Assembly: GCA_044867925.1 (NCBI GenBank) | Contig: JBIOVV010000127.1 | Coordinates: forward strand, 1-21,560 | DNA length: 21,560 nucleotides | Source of the DNA: VRUE01 sp044867925 | GTDB lineage: Bacteria > Actinomycetota > Thermoleophilia > Solirubrobacterales > 70-9 | Direction of reading: 5' to 3' | Made by a program: the position numbers and the translations under genes | Part shown: positions 13,239-20,401 of the stretch, piece after piece | Position numbering within the stretch: position 1 is the stretch's first letter | How the letters are laid out: the number at the start of each line of letters is the position of its first letter | Notes under the pieces: model-generated | Databases searched by the model: none | What the model was told of the DNA's origin: nothing | What the model saw: only the letters and a program-made list of their open reading frames with translations

Positions 13239-14233
13239 GTAGCGCGGTAGGCGGGGAAGAAGCCGCCCGCGTCGCGACCGGCCGAGAGGCGGGCGTAGGC
13301 GGCGGGGTCGGCGACGATCTCCGAGCTGGACCAGGGCAGCTCGCGGTTGGCGAAGCCCCGCTTGAACTCCTCCAGCCGGTCGCCGCGAGCGATTCCGCCG
13401 CCGAGGTTGAGGGGCAGCCCCAGCTCGGCGGAGAGCTCGACCAGCGAGGCGACGACGTTCTTCATCGGCGAGTCGCGCAGGTGCGCGTCGGCGCTGCCGC
13501 TGAGGTAATAGTGGAGGTAGCCGTCGCTGACCGCGGCGATCGATGCGGCGGCCACGCCGTCGTCGTCGGGGGCGCGGGTGACCGCCAGCCAGGTGCGGGG
13601 GAACTCCAGGATGCGATCGAAGTAGTCGGCGCCGAAGAAGTAGCGCTCGGAGGCGCCGGTGCGCCGCATCGTCTGCTTGTAGGCGGCGAGGAAGCCGGCC
13701 CGTTCGGCCGCACTCGTCTCCGGGCCGGGGACGCGGCTCGGCTCGTAGCCGCGTCGCAGGTTCTTGTTGATCCGGTTGCGGTCGCTGCCACGGCTCTTCG
13801 GCGGCAACGCCGGGTCGGCGATCTGGACGATGTTGCGCGCCCTGGCGCCGCGCAGCGGCGGGTCGCCGAGCGTGTGGCGGAGGAAGACGCTGACAAGGCC
13901 CGTGGCGGAGAAGTCGATGGATTCAGGGTCAAGGCTGGGCGGACTCGGGGCGGTGCCCCCTGGGGCAACAGCGGGAAGGCTCCGCCGGGCACCGCCCCGA
14001 GTCCCTTCGACGAGCCCCGGATATCCGTACGGAGAGATCGCGTCGCGCTCGGGGCCGCCGCCGATCTCGCGCACGATCAGCGGGGCAAGGAGATCGCGGT
14101 CCTCGCTTTGGATCCGCAGCGAGTGGGTGACGCCTTCGGCTTCGAGGAACTGGCGCGAGCGGAAGAACTCCTCGCCGGCCGCGGCCTCGCCGCGGTCTTC
14201 GATCAGCTCCGCCAGGGCGGGCGGGGCACTCAC
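13235..14233 (-). CDS. FemAB/BioF2-like GNAT-fold acyltransferase
   Basis: The product has 332 residues. DAISPYGYPG (64-73) and SATGLVSVFLRHTLGD are typical of FemAB-related acyltransferases found in polysaccharide clusters. KSRGSDRNRINKNLRRGYEP is a basic acceptor-domain motif. ASIAAVSDGYLHYYLSGSAD and the C-terminal LGGGIARGDRLEEFKRGFA mark the GNAT-like core. It probably transfers an acyl or aminoacyl group to a cell-wall or glycan precursor; the exact reaction is unknown. GTG 14233 is chosen because it overlaps the upstream stop as GTGA, indicating coupling. Residues 77-98, rich in Gly, Ala, Pro and Arg, are encoded by a palindrome inserted between conserved motifs (see 13941-14004). The fold probably tolerates this as a surface loop. 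Confidence 0.75.
   Translation of the reverse strand: MSAPPALAELIEDRGEAAAGEEFFRSRQFLEAEGVTHSLRIQSEDRDLLAPLIVREIGGGPERDAISPYGYPGLVEGTRGGARRSLPAVAPGGTAPSPPSLDPESIDFSATGLVSVFLRHTLGDPPLRGARARNIVQIADPALPPKSRGSDRNRINKNLRRGYEPSRVPGPETSAAERAGFLAAYKQTMRRTGASERYFFGADYFDRILEFPRTWLAVTRAPDDDGVAAASIAAVSDGYLHYYLSGSADAHLRDSPMKNVVASLVELSAELGLPLNLGGGIARGDRLEEFKRGFANRELPWSSSEIVADPAAYARLSAGRDAGGFFPAYRAT
13941..14004. repeat. Palindromic element inserted in frame in the FemAB-like gene
   Basis: A perfect 18-bp inverted repeat, GGACTCGGGGCGGTGCCC (13941-13958), pairs with its exact complement at 13987-14004 around a 28-nt loop. It lies within codons 77-98 of the 13235-14233 gene, keeps the frame and adds a low-complexity segment absent from the family pattern. 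The arrangement resembles the in-frame palindromic elements known from Rickettsia. No second copy is seen in the window. Confidence 0.65.
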
Positions 14234-14778
14234 CGGAGCAGGCCCGCGGCGGCGGCGCGGAACTCGTCCGGGAGGACGCCCCAGAGCTCGCAATCGTCGG
14301 TGGGCTCATCCCTGCGAAGCAGGTGGGCCCGCATCGTTCCCTCGTATTGCCAGCCCAGGCCCTTGACGGTCTTCTTGGCGATCTCGTTGCGAGCGGGAAT
14401 ACGGCCGTAGACGCGGTGGGCGCCGAACTCGTCGAAGGCCTTGGCCAGGGTCAGCGCCTCGGCGCGGCGGCCGACGCCCTTGCCGCGCACTTCATCGCCG
14501 ATCAGCGCCCCCAGCTCAGGGGCGGTCTGGCGTAAGAGTCCGTAGAGAGCGGTGAAGCCGACCGGCTCGGCGTAGCCCTCGACCGCGATCGCGTACTTAC
14601 GGTCCTCGCCCGAGTAGTCCATGGCCCGTCGCACCCAGTCCTCGGCTTCCTCCTCCGACATGCCGTCACGCTGCTCCATCAGGTTCTTGGTTGCCTCCGC
14701 GTTGTTGAACCAACGGTGCACCGCCGCGGCGTCGCCGGGCTCAAAGGGGCGCAAGGAGACTTCGGGCCGGTCGCTCAT
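14230..14778 (-). CDS. GNAT N-acetyltransferase, RimJ/RimL type
   Basis: The 182-residue protein is a single GNAT domain. It begins with VSLRPFEPGDAAAVHRWFNN, the RimJ/RimL-type opening. RGKGVGRR (98-105) is the acetyl-CoA pyrophosphate-binding loop (R/QxxGxG/A). ARNEIAKKTVKGLGWQYEGT is the conserved C-terminal motif of this subfamily. It would acetylate an amine on a protein, sugar nucleotide or small molecule. In this cluster an amino-sugar substrate is possible but not shown. ATG 14778 has TAGGGT (14791-14786) 7 nt upstream, so it has its own leaderless-type promoter. Its stop overlaps the start of the FemAB-like gene. Confidence 0.88.
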   Translation of the reverse strand: MSDRPEVSLRPFEPGDAAAVHRWFNNAEATKNLMEQRDGMSEEEAEDWVRRAMDYSGEDRKYAIAVEGYAEPVGFTALYGLLRQTAPELGALIGDEVRGKGVGRRAEALTLAKAFDEFGAHRVYGRIPARNEIAKKTVKGLGWQYEGTMRAHLLRRDEPTDDCELWGVLPDEFRAAAAGLLR

Positions 14779-14785
14779 CGCGAAA

Positions 14786-14791
14786 ACCCTA
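14786..14791 (-). promoter_or_regulatory. -10 box TAGGGT of the GNAT gene
   Basis: TAGGGT ends 7 nt before ATG 14778. TGACCG lies 17 bp upstream as a weak -35 overlapping the sugar transferase stop codon. Confidence 0.4.
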
Positions 14792-14811
14792 GTTGGCCCA
14801 CCACCCGGCGG

Positions 14812-15375
14812 TCAGTCGGGGGCCAGGCCGTGGCCGCTGACCAGGAGCCAGAGGGTCTTGAGCAGGATGCGGGCGTCGAGGGCGGCGCCGCGGTGGTCGA
14901 CGTAGTACACGTCGAGCTCGATCCGCTCCTCCCAGGGGATGCCGGCGCGGCCCTGGACCTGGGCCCAGCCGGTGATGCCGGGGCTGACCTCGTGGCGGCG
15001 GTGCTGGTGTGGGGTGTAGTCGGCGACCTGGGCCGGAATGGTCGGGCGCGGGCCGACGATCGCCATCTCGCCGCGCAGGACGTTGAGCAGGTTGGGAATC
15101 TCGTCGAGCGAGGTGCGGCGCAGGACGCGGCCGGCGCGGGTGACGCGGGGGTCGTCGCGGGTGACGACCGTACCCACGCCTACCGGGTCGGAGCCCTCGA
15201 CCATCGTGCGCAGCTTCAGCATCTCGAACTCCTTCCCGTTCAGGCCGACGCGGCGCTGACGGTAGAAGACAGGTCCACGGCTTCCCAGCTTGATCGCGAC
15301 AGCGGCGATCAGGAGCACCGGCGAGAGGACAACGAGTGCGAGCAAAGCGATGGCTATGTCCAAAATTTTGGGCAT
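14812..15375 (-). CDS. Phosphoglycosyl transferase, PglC/WcaJ-type (initiating sugar transferase)
   Basis: The 187-residue protein is the short, monotopic form of the bacterial sugar transferase family. A re-entrant membrane helix spans about 5-28 (ALLALVVLSPVLLIAAVAI). SRGPVFYRQRRVG (32-44), KLRTM (54-58) and RRTSLDEIPNLLNVLRGEMA (86-105), with the catalytic Asp-Glu pair D91-E92, follow. VGPRP (107-111) and SPGITGWAQVQGR (131-143) complete the set. It transfers a sugar-1-phosphate from a UDP-sugar to undecaprenyl phosphate at the inner membrane face, the first step of repeat-unit assembly. The sugar is unknown. It lies 112 bp downstream of the GT2 gene, separated by a large inverted repeat that would form part of its leader. 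Confidence 0.92.
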   Translation of the reverse strand: MPKILDIAIALLALVVLSPVLLIAAVAIKLGSRGPVFYRQRRVGLNGKEFEMLKLRTMVEGSDPVGVGTVVTRDDPRVTRAGRVLRRTSLDEIPNLLNVLRGEMAIVGPRPTIPAQVADYTPHQHRRHEVSPGITGWAQVQGRAGIPWEERIELDVYYVDHRGAALDARILLKTLWLLVSGHGLAPD

Positions 15376-15387
15376 TTCAGCTACCGG

Positions 15388-15487
15388 TGACGCATCGTGA
15401 CCGAGCAGATCAAGGACGCAGGGAGCGTGGCGTGCTCCTGCACGCGAGCGACCGAGGACACCGATATGCGCAGGCCACGATGCGTCA
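15388..15487. repeat. 100-bp inverted-repeat structure between glycosyltransferase genes
   Basis: Perfect 12-bp arms, TGACGCATCGTG (15388-15399) and its complement (15476-15487), enclose 76 bp. These include GGAGC-GTGGCGT-GCTCC, which can form a further stem. It starts right after the GT2 stop codon and ends 13 bp before the sugar transferase start on the minus strand. It could be an attenuating leader, a processing site or a mobile palindrome. Confidence 0.55.
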
Positions 15488-16618
15488 TCATCGCGTTCCC
15501 GGCGCCTTCTCCCAAGCGCCCGCAGGGCGGCCCTGGCGGAAGCGGTCCCAGAGGCCGGCGGCGATCGAGAGCGTCGTCAGCGCGTAGTAGCGGACGATCC
15601 GCAGCGGTCCGACCGGGAAGCTGCCGCCGAGCAGGGCGGCGGCGATCAGGGCGACCTGGATCCCGTAGGTGACCACGTAGAAGCCGCCGCTGCCGAGCAG
15701 GGCGAGGTTGGCGAGGAAGGCGACCAGGTGCAGGAACGGCGTCAGGTAGCGCAGCAGGCGGTGCGAGAAAAGCTCGAAGGCGTAGAGGGGCGGGTAGCCG
15801 CGCGGCGAGATCATCCGCTCGCCGACGACGATGTCCCAGAGGCCGATCATCATCCGACGCTTGCGGGCGAACTCGCCCCCCAGCGTCGGCACCATCTTCT
15901 CCTCGGCCCGGGCGGCGGATACGTAGAGGGACCGCTTGCCGCGCTTTGCCAGGGCGAAGGGGAAGGAGAGGTCGTGGCTCCCCGACGGGTCCAGCGGCAG
16001 GTAGTCGGAGGCGCGCACCGCGTAGATCGCGCCGTTGCCGGCGGTGATCCCGGCCAGCGCGGACTCCATCGCCCGCACCGCCATCTCGTAGCGCCAGTAG
16101 GCGCCCTCGAGGTTGTCGCCGCCGGCGTCGAGGAAGCGCACCTGGCCGCAGGCGTAGGCGACCTCGGGGTCGGCGAAGGGGGCGACGAGGCGGCGCAGGG
16201 CGTCGGCATTCCAGGCGCTGTTGGCGTCGGAGAAGGCGAGGATCTCGCCCGCGGCGCGCTCGGCGGCGGCGTTCTGGGCGGCGAGCTTGCCGCCCCGGGA
16301 CAGCTCGAGGACGAGGTCGGCCCCGGCGGCGCGGGCGCGCTCGGCGGTGGCGTCGGAGGAGCCGTCGGAGGCGACGATCAGCTCGAGGCGGTCGCGCGGA
16401 TAGTCGAGCGCGAGCGCGTTGGCGATCTTCGCCTCGATCACCTCCTCCTCGTCGTAGGCGGCGACGATCAGGGAGACGAGGGGCAACTCGTCCTGCGGCT
16501 CCGCGGGATGCTGGGCCGGAGAGCGCCGCAGCGCGAGCAGGAGGCGAAGAAGCAACGGGTAGCCGAGGTGCGTGTAGACGATCAGGCCGGCGCTGAGCCA
16601 GAAGAGAAAGGCGAGCAC
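15488..16618 (-). CDS. Membrane glycosyltransferase family 2
   Basis: The protein has 376 residues. An N-terminal membrane helix (about 2-30) precedes a cytosolic GT-A domain: VSLIVAAYDEEE (48-59), ASDGSSD (83-89), FSDANS (129-134, the DxD position) and H215-D216 as the likely catalytic-base region. ARKRRM (251-256) takes the place of the QxxRW motif of processive enzymes. Two or three C-terminal membrane helices follow (LTPFLHLVAFLANLALLG; VVTYGIQVALIAAALLGG). It would add a sugar from a nucleotide donor to a lipid-linked acceptor, or act processively like hyaluronan or cellulose synthases. The substrate is unknown. GTG 16618 lies 7 bp after the GT4 stop, so the two form an operon. Confidence 0.88.
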   Translation of the reverse strand: MLAFLFWLSAGLIVYTHLGYPLLLRLLLALRRSPAQHPAEPQDELPLVSLIVAAYDEEEVIEAKIANALALDYPRDRLELIVASDGSSDATAERARAAGADLVLELSRGGKLAAQNAAAERAAGEILAFSDANSAWNADALRRLVAPFADPEVAYACGQVRFLDAGGDNLEGAYWRYEMAVRAMESALAGITAGNGAIYAVRASDYLPLDPSGSHDLSFPFALAKRGKRSLYVSAARAEEKMVPTLGGEFARKRRMMIGLWDIVVGERMISPRGYPPLYAFELFSHRLLRYLTPFLHLVAFLANLALLGSGGFYVVTYGIQVALIAAALLGGSFPVGPLRIVRYYALTTLSIAAGLWDRFRQGRPAGAWEKAPGTR

Positions 16619-16625
16619 GTGGCGA

Positions 16626-17798
16626 TTATCTGCCTCCGCTGTTCCCTTTGCCCCTTATGTCGGGCGAAGGAACAGCGGCGCGGTTTGGTGGGGCTTGCAG
16701 GAGCTCCTCGTAAAGGGAGAGAGTCTGGGCGGCGATCGCGTCCCAGGAGTAGGGGCCGGCGGCGGCATCTCGCGCCGCCGCGGCAAGGTGCTCTCGGGCC
16801 AGGGGCTCTCCGACCAGCTCGCTCAGGCCCTCGGCCAGCGCCCCGGGGTCCTCGGGCGCGACCAAGCGGGCCGCGCCCGTCGCCGCTACCTCGGGGAAGC
16901 CGCCGACGGCGCTGAGCACCAGCGGCTTGCCGAAGGCAAGGCCGGTGTAGAGGACGCCCGAGTGCTCGGCGTCGCGGTAGGGCAGGACGACGACGTCGGC
17001 GCGGCGGAAGATCGCCGGGATCTCGACGTCCTCGACGAAGCGAGTGACGAAGCGGACGCGGCCGGGCGCCTTGGCTGCGAGGGCACGCAGGGCCTCGACG
17101 TCCATGCGCGGGTTGCCGACGATCCAGAGCTCGGCGCCCTCGACCCGGCGGAACGCCTCGAGCAGGGTGTCGAGGCCCTTGTATGGGCGCAGCAGGCCGA
17201 AGAAGAGGATCACGGGGCCCTCAGCGCCCTCGAGCTCCCGCGGCAGCGGCTTCTCGACCGGCAGGTCGGTGAGGTAGTCGAAGGCACCGTGGGGGATGAC
17301 GCGGACCCGGCCCGGGTCGATCCCGACCTCCTCGCGCAGGCGGGCCGCGCCGTGCTCGGAGTGGGCGACGACGGCGTCCATGCTGCCGAAGAGCTTTCTT
17401 GCCGCGGACACCTGACGGCGGTTGGCCTCGGGCGGCAGGATGTAGTGAGCGGTGAGAACCCGGGGGCGCCTCGGCGGCAGCAGACGCGCGTCGAGCGAGG
17501 GCATCGTGAGCCACTGGTAGTGGACGACGTCGGCATCGAGCCGGCGGCGCAGCCGCAGCATGTCGGGCAGGTGCTCGGCCGCCTTGAAGACCCGCCGCGC
17601 CGGGACCTCCAGGCCGCGGCTGGCGCTGCGCCTGTAGAAGCACTCGCGCACTCGGTAGCCGTGCGCCTCCGGCACCGACCCATAGAGGAAGCGGCTGGTC
17701 AGCAGCTCGACCTCAGTACCGCGGCGAGCGAGCGCCGCGGCGAGCGCGCGGTCGTAGGGCGGCGTGAAGGCCGAGGGGTCGACGAGCTGAACTTTCAT
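16626..17798 (-). CDS. Glycosyltransferase family 4 (GT-B fold)
   Basis: The 390-residue protein shows a GT4 arrangement. The N-terminal Rossmann domain begins MKVQLVDPSAFTPPYDRALA. VIPHGAFD (167-174), FFGLLRPYKGLDTLLEAF (199-216) and the donor-binding EHSGVLYTGLAFGKP (278-292), followed by GGFPE, form the C-terminal half. It transfers a sugar with retention of configuration from a nucleotide donor in surface-glycan assembly. The last ~20 residues (SPDIRGKGNSGGR) lie outside the fold and are encoded by a hairpin (16636-16678), which suggests extension by a palindromic sequence. It is the first gene of the minus-strand operon. ATG 17798 lies 11 bp from palindromic repeat copy B, which may contain its promoter or leader. 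Confidence 0.9.
   Translation of the reverse strand: MKVQLVDPSAFTPPYDRALAAALARRGTEVELLTSRFLYGSVPEAHGYRVRECFYRRSASRGLEVPARRVFKAAEHLPDMLRLRRRLDADVVHYQWLTMPSLDARLLPPRRPRVLTAHYILPPEANRRQVSAARKLFGSMDAVVAHSEHGAARLREEVGIDPGRVRVIPHGAFDYLTDLPVEKPLPRELEGAEGPVILFFGLLRPYKGLDTLLEAFRRVEGAELWIVGNPRMDVEALRALAAKAPGRVRFVTRFVEDVEIPAIFRRADVVVLPYRDAEHSGVLYTGLAFGKPLVLSAVGGFPEVAATGAARLVAPEDPGALAEGLSELVGEPLAREHLAAAARDAAAGPYSWDAIAAQTLSLYEELLQAPPNRAAVPSPDIRGKGNSGGR
16636..16678. repeat. Hairpin in the 3' end of the GT4 gene
   Basis: CCGCTGTTCC (16636-16645) and GGAACAGCGG (16669-16678) are perfect 10-bp arms. The pairing extends inward imperfectly (CTTTGCCC against GGGCGAAG). It encodes the non-conserved C-terminal tail of the GT4 and lies 17 bp before the GT2 start. 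It could be a REP-like mRNA-stabilising structure. Confidence 0.5.
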
Positions 17799-17809
17799 TG
17801 CTTGGGTTC

Positions 17810-17922
17810 GGGTCCGTCCCGGTAGAAGTGGAACGTCTTGTACTTTTTCCGCGGTGAGGCCGGCGGACGGCCACCAACTGTGTTCGGAAAAAGTTAAGTG
17901 GAACCTCTACCGGGACGGACCC
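17810..17922 (-). repeat. Palindromic repeat element, copy B (113 bp)
   Basis: Outer arms GGGTCCGTCCC (17810-17820) and GGGACGGACCC (17912-17922) are perfect complements. Read on the minus strand, the core repeats that of copy A: GGTTCCACTTAACTTTTTC, a GTCCG-containing loop, then GAAAAAGTACAAGACG and TTCCACTTCTACC. Compared with copy A, a G-C pair becomes A-T and another G-C becomes G-U in the stem. It fills the gap between divergent glycosyltransferase genes. The GTG start of the plus-strand gene (17898) lies in its arm. Confidence 0.8.
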
Positions 17923-18869
17923 TGCCACCCCTGCTCTCCTACTGCGTCGTGAACACGAATGGCCGCGATTACCTGCTCGCCTGCCTCGAGGCGATCGAGC
18001 GCACGCACCCGGTCGGGGTCGACCGGGAGATCCTGGTCTTGGACAACGACTCCAGCGACGGCTCGGCCGAGGCGGTGCGCGCCCGCGGCGGCGAGATCCG
18101 CCTGATCGCGCTGGAGCGGCGCGCCGGCAAGGCCGAGAACGACTCGACCCTGATGCGCGAGGCGAAGGGCGAGTACTGCCTGCTGCTCAACGAGGACTCC
18201 GAACTGCGTCCAGGGGCGGCTGCCGCTCTGGTGGGCGCCCTCGCCGCCGACCCGAAGGCGGCTGCCGCGACGGGGCGGCTGCTCGACTCCGCCGGCTCAC
18301 CGGTCCCCTGCGCCTGGCGCTTCCCGGGGGTCGGCACCGCCCTTGCCGGTGCTCTCTTCCTGCACCGCCGGCTGACCGTGCAGAGCACCGGCAGCTCGAC
18401 CCGCCGGGTCGACTGGGGACAATCGAGCGCACTCCTGGTCCGCCGCGAGGCCGCGGCGGAGGTCGGCTTCATGGACCCCGCCTTCTTCGTCTACTACGAC
18501 GAGTGCGACTTCGCCAAGCGCCTCGCCGAGGCGGGCTGGCACAGCCTCTTCGTTCCCGCCGCCGAGGCGGTCCACCACGACCAGCTCTCCACCGACCTGG
18601 CCAAGGGCCTGCCCCGCATCGTCGAATTCCACCGCAACCGCGATCGGTACATGCGCAAGCACCACGGACGTGCGGCCGCGCTGACGGTGCGGGTCCTCAC
18701 TGCCTGGTCATACGGGGTGCGCGCCCTCGTGGCGACGGTCCTGCCCAGCCGGCCCGCGAAGGTCTACTGGGCACATGCGCGGCAGGCGCTTTGGCCGGGG
18801 CGAGGAGTTGGCATCCGGGACCGGGCCGACTACAGGCGCGCATCCTCGTCCATCTGCTCTGCCTCGTAG
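17898..18869 (+). CDS. Glycosyltransferase family 2 (rhamnosyltransferase-like)
   Basis: The 323-residue protein has a soluble GT-A domain: YCVVNTNGRDYL (15-26), VLDNDSSDGS (47-56) and LLLNEDSE (95-102, DxD-type). DWGQSSALLVRREAA (172-186) and FFVYYDECDFAKRLAEAGW (196-214), with an acidic catalytic-base region, follow. It resembles rhamnosyl and related GT2 enzymes of O-antigen and capsule clusters; donor and acceptor are unknown. GTG 17898 is the first possible start, because TAA immediately precedes it in frame. GTG 17949 would remove the first beta strand. The first eight codons are therefore encoded by palindromic repeat copy B. Its 3' end overlaps the convergent flippase gene by 40 bp. 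Confidence 0.88.
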   Translation: MEPLPGRTLPPLLSYCVVNTNGRDYLLACLEAIERTHPVGVDREILVLDNDSSDGSAEAVRARGGEIRLIALERRAGKAENDSTLMREAKGEYCLLLNEDSELRPGAAAALVGALAADPKAAAATGRLLDSAGSPVPCAWRFPGVGTALAGALFLHRRLTVQSTGSSTRRVDWGQSSALLVRREAAAEVGFMDPAFFVYYDECDFAKRLAEAGWHSLFVPAAEAVHHDQLSTDLAKGLPRIVEFHRNRDRYMRKHHGRAAALTVRVLTAWSYGVRALVATVLPSRPAKVYWAHARQALWPGRGVGIRDRADYRRASSSICSAS

Positions 18870-20401
18870 GTCTCCGGGATTCTGCCGTCCACGCCATCGG
18901 CAGGACGCAGAGCGCGAAGGCTGGCGAGGAGCTGGAGCGGATGGCGCAAACGGGCGAGCCAGCGGCGCTCGCCGGGAGTGAAAAAGCTGGTGGCGAGAAG
19001 AGCGAGGGGGTAGAGAAGCCAGAGCACGATTCGCATGACCAGGCCAGCGAAGCCCTCGGTTGGAAGCAGCAGCTCTCCGAGGCCGACGAGGGCGGTGGAG
19101 ACGAAGACGACCTTGGCAAGACGACCCCATTCGTAGGGCACCGGGAAGAGGCGCTGGGTGAAGCCGTACATCAGCACCAGCACGACGAGATAGGAGGCGA
19201 CGAGGGCGAGGCCGGCGCCGACGATTCCCAGCGGCGGGACGAGGATCAGGTTGAGGGCGACGTTGGCCGCGAGCGCCGCGGCGGTCGCCGGGAAGTTGAA
19301 CTCGGTGCGGCCGCTCCTGCCGAGGATGACGACGAGGACCATGTAGAGGGCATAGAGGGTGACGCCGGTGGCGATCAGGCCGATCGCTTCATAGGAATCG
19401 AAGAAACGAGGCGCGGCAAGGGCGGTGACGATCTGGCGAGAGAGCAGCCACATGCCGGTGACGACGAAGGCGCAGCAGGCGACGAACCAGGTGACCACCG
19501 CCGCGTAGGCACGCCTCGCCTCGTCGTCATCGCGGATCGAGTAGGCGAGCGGCGGCCAGGCGAGCTGGAAGCCGCGGACGAACACGTTGATCGCCTGAGC
19601 AAACTTGACCGCCAGCGAGTAGAGGCCCGCCTCGGCGAAGCCGAGGCTGCGGACGATGATGATCCGATCGACGAGGTTGAGCGCGTAGAGCGAGAGCTCG
19701 GCCGGCATCGTCGGCAGGCCGAAGCGGAGCAGGCGGCGCAGCAGCGCCGGTTCGAAGAGAAGCGAGAGCCGGCGCCGGTGGACGACGATCAGGGCGGCGA
19801 CGAAGACCGCGCCGCTGCCGTAGCTGCCGATCAGGAGGCCGCGAGCGCCCTCGCCGGCACCGACGACGAGGGTCACGGTCAGCCCGATCGCCGCGACCAC
19901 GTTGAGGATGGTGGTGACGAAGAAGGCCCGCGCCCGCTCTTCGAGCCGGAAGATGGTGAGCAGGTACTCCATCATCGTCAGCACCCAGAGGCCGCCGACC
20001 GAGATTCGGGCGAGGTCGGCGATCGATTCGTCGAGCGGGACGGCGGAATCGGGTGCCGATTCGTCGAACAGGGCTGCGGCGATCGGTCCGGCGAAGGGCA
20101 GGGCGATCAGGGCGGCCAGGGTCGCGAACCAGAAGAGGGCCGCGAAGGAGGAGGCGACGACGCGATCGGGATCCTCGTCTTCCTTGTAGTAGAAGCGCAG
20201 CAGCGCCTCGATCAGGCCGAAGCGGATGACGATGCTGGCCGAGACGACAGCCGCGAACATCACCTCGGCGGCGCCGTAGTCGGCCCTGGTGAGGTAACGC
20301 GTGTAGAGCGGCAGCAGCGCTACCGCGATCAGCTTCGAGACGATGCTGGCCGCGGTGTAGGCGGCTCCTGTCGTCGCTAGGCGGCGGAGGTATCCCGACA
20401 C
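18830..20401 (-). CDS. Polysaccharide flippase, Wzx/MOP superfamily
   Basis: The 523-residue protein is almost entirely hydrophobic helices, about 12-14 in number. The opening GAAYTAASIVSKLIAVALLP, followed by LYTRYLTRADYGAAEVM, is typical of Wzx/RfbX-type flippases. The length fits, including long loops with charged segments such as the DESAPDSAVPLDES insert. It would flip an undecaprenyl-diphosphate-linked oligosaccharide from the inner to the outer membrane face. GTG 20401 lies inside the 3' end of the O-antigen ligase gene (25-bp overlap), so the two are translationally coupled. The acidic C-terminal tail (PETYEAEQMDEDARL) is probably cytoplasmic. Confidence 0.9.
   Translation of the reverse strand: MSGYLRRLATTGAAYTAASIVSKLIAVALLPLYTRYLTRADYGAAEVMFAAVVSASIVIRFGLIEALLRFYYKEDEDPDRVVASSFAALFWFATLAALIALPFAGPIAAALFDESAPDSAVPLDESIADLARISVGGLWVLTMMEYLLTIFRLEERARAFFVTTILNVVAAIGLTVTLVVGAGEGARGLLIGSYGSGAVFVAALIVVHRRRLSLLFEPALLRRLLRFGLPTMPAELSLYALNLVDRIIIVRSLGFAEAGLYSLAVKFAQAINVFVRGFQLAWPPLAYSIRDDDEARRAYAAVVTWFVACCAFVVTGMWLLSRQIVTALAAPRFFDSYEAIGLIATGVTLYALYMVLVVILGRSGRTEFNFPATAAALAANVALNLILVPPLGIVGAGLALVASYLVVLVLMYGFTQRLFPVPYEWGRLAKVVFVSTALVGLGELLLPTEGFAGLVMRIVLWLLYPLALLATSFFTPGERRWLARLRHPLQLLASLRALRPADGVDGRIPETYEAEQMDEDARL

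Noticed and set aside
15360..15371. CCAAAATTTTGG 12-bp palindrome at the start of the sugar transferase gene
   Set aside because: It encodes conserved opening residues (PKILD) and is AT-rich as often seen at translation starts; nothing else suggests an operator.
15728..17825. Long plus-strand frames opposite the GT2 and GT4 genes (15728-16915 and 16695-17825)
   Set aside because: Both are mirror frames of glycosyltransferases with clear motifs, and neither shows a recognisable domain.
18503..20380. 625-codon open frame on the plus strand opposite the flippase
   Set aside because: It is antisense to a convincing membrane flippase, has a Glu/Asp/Gly-rich composition typical of GC-rich shadow frames and shows no domain.
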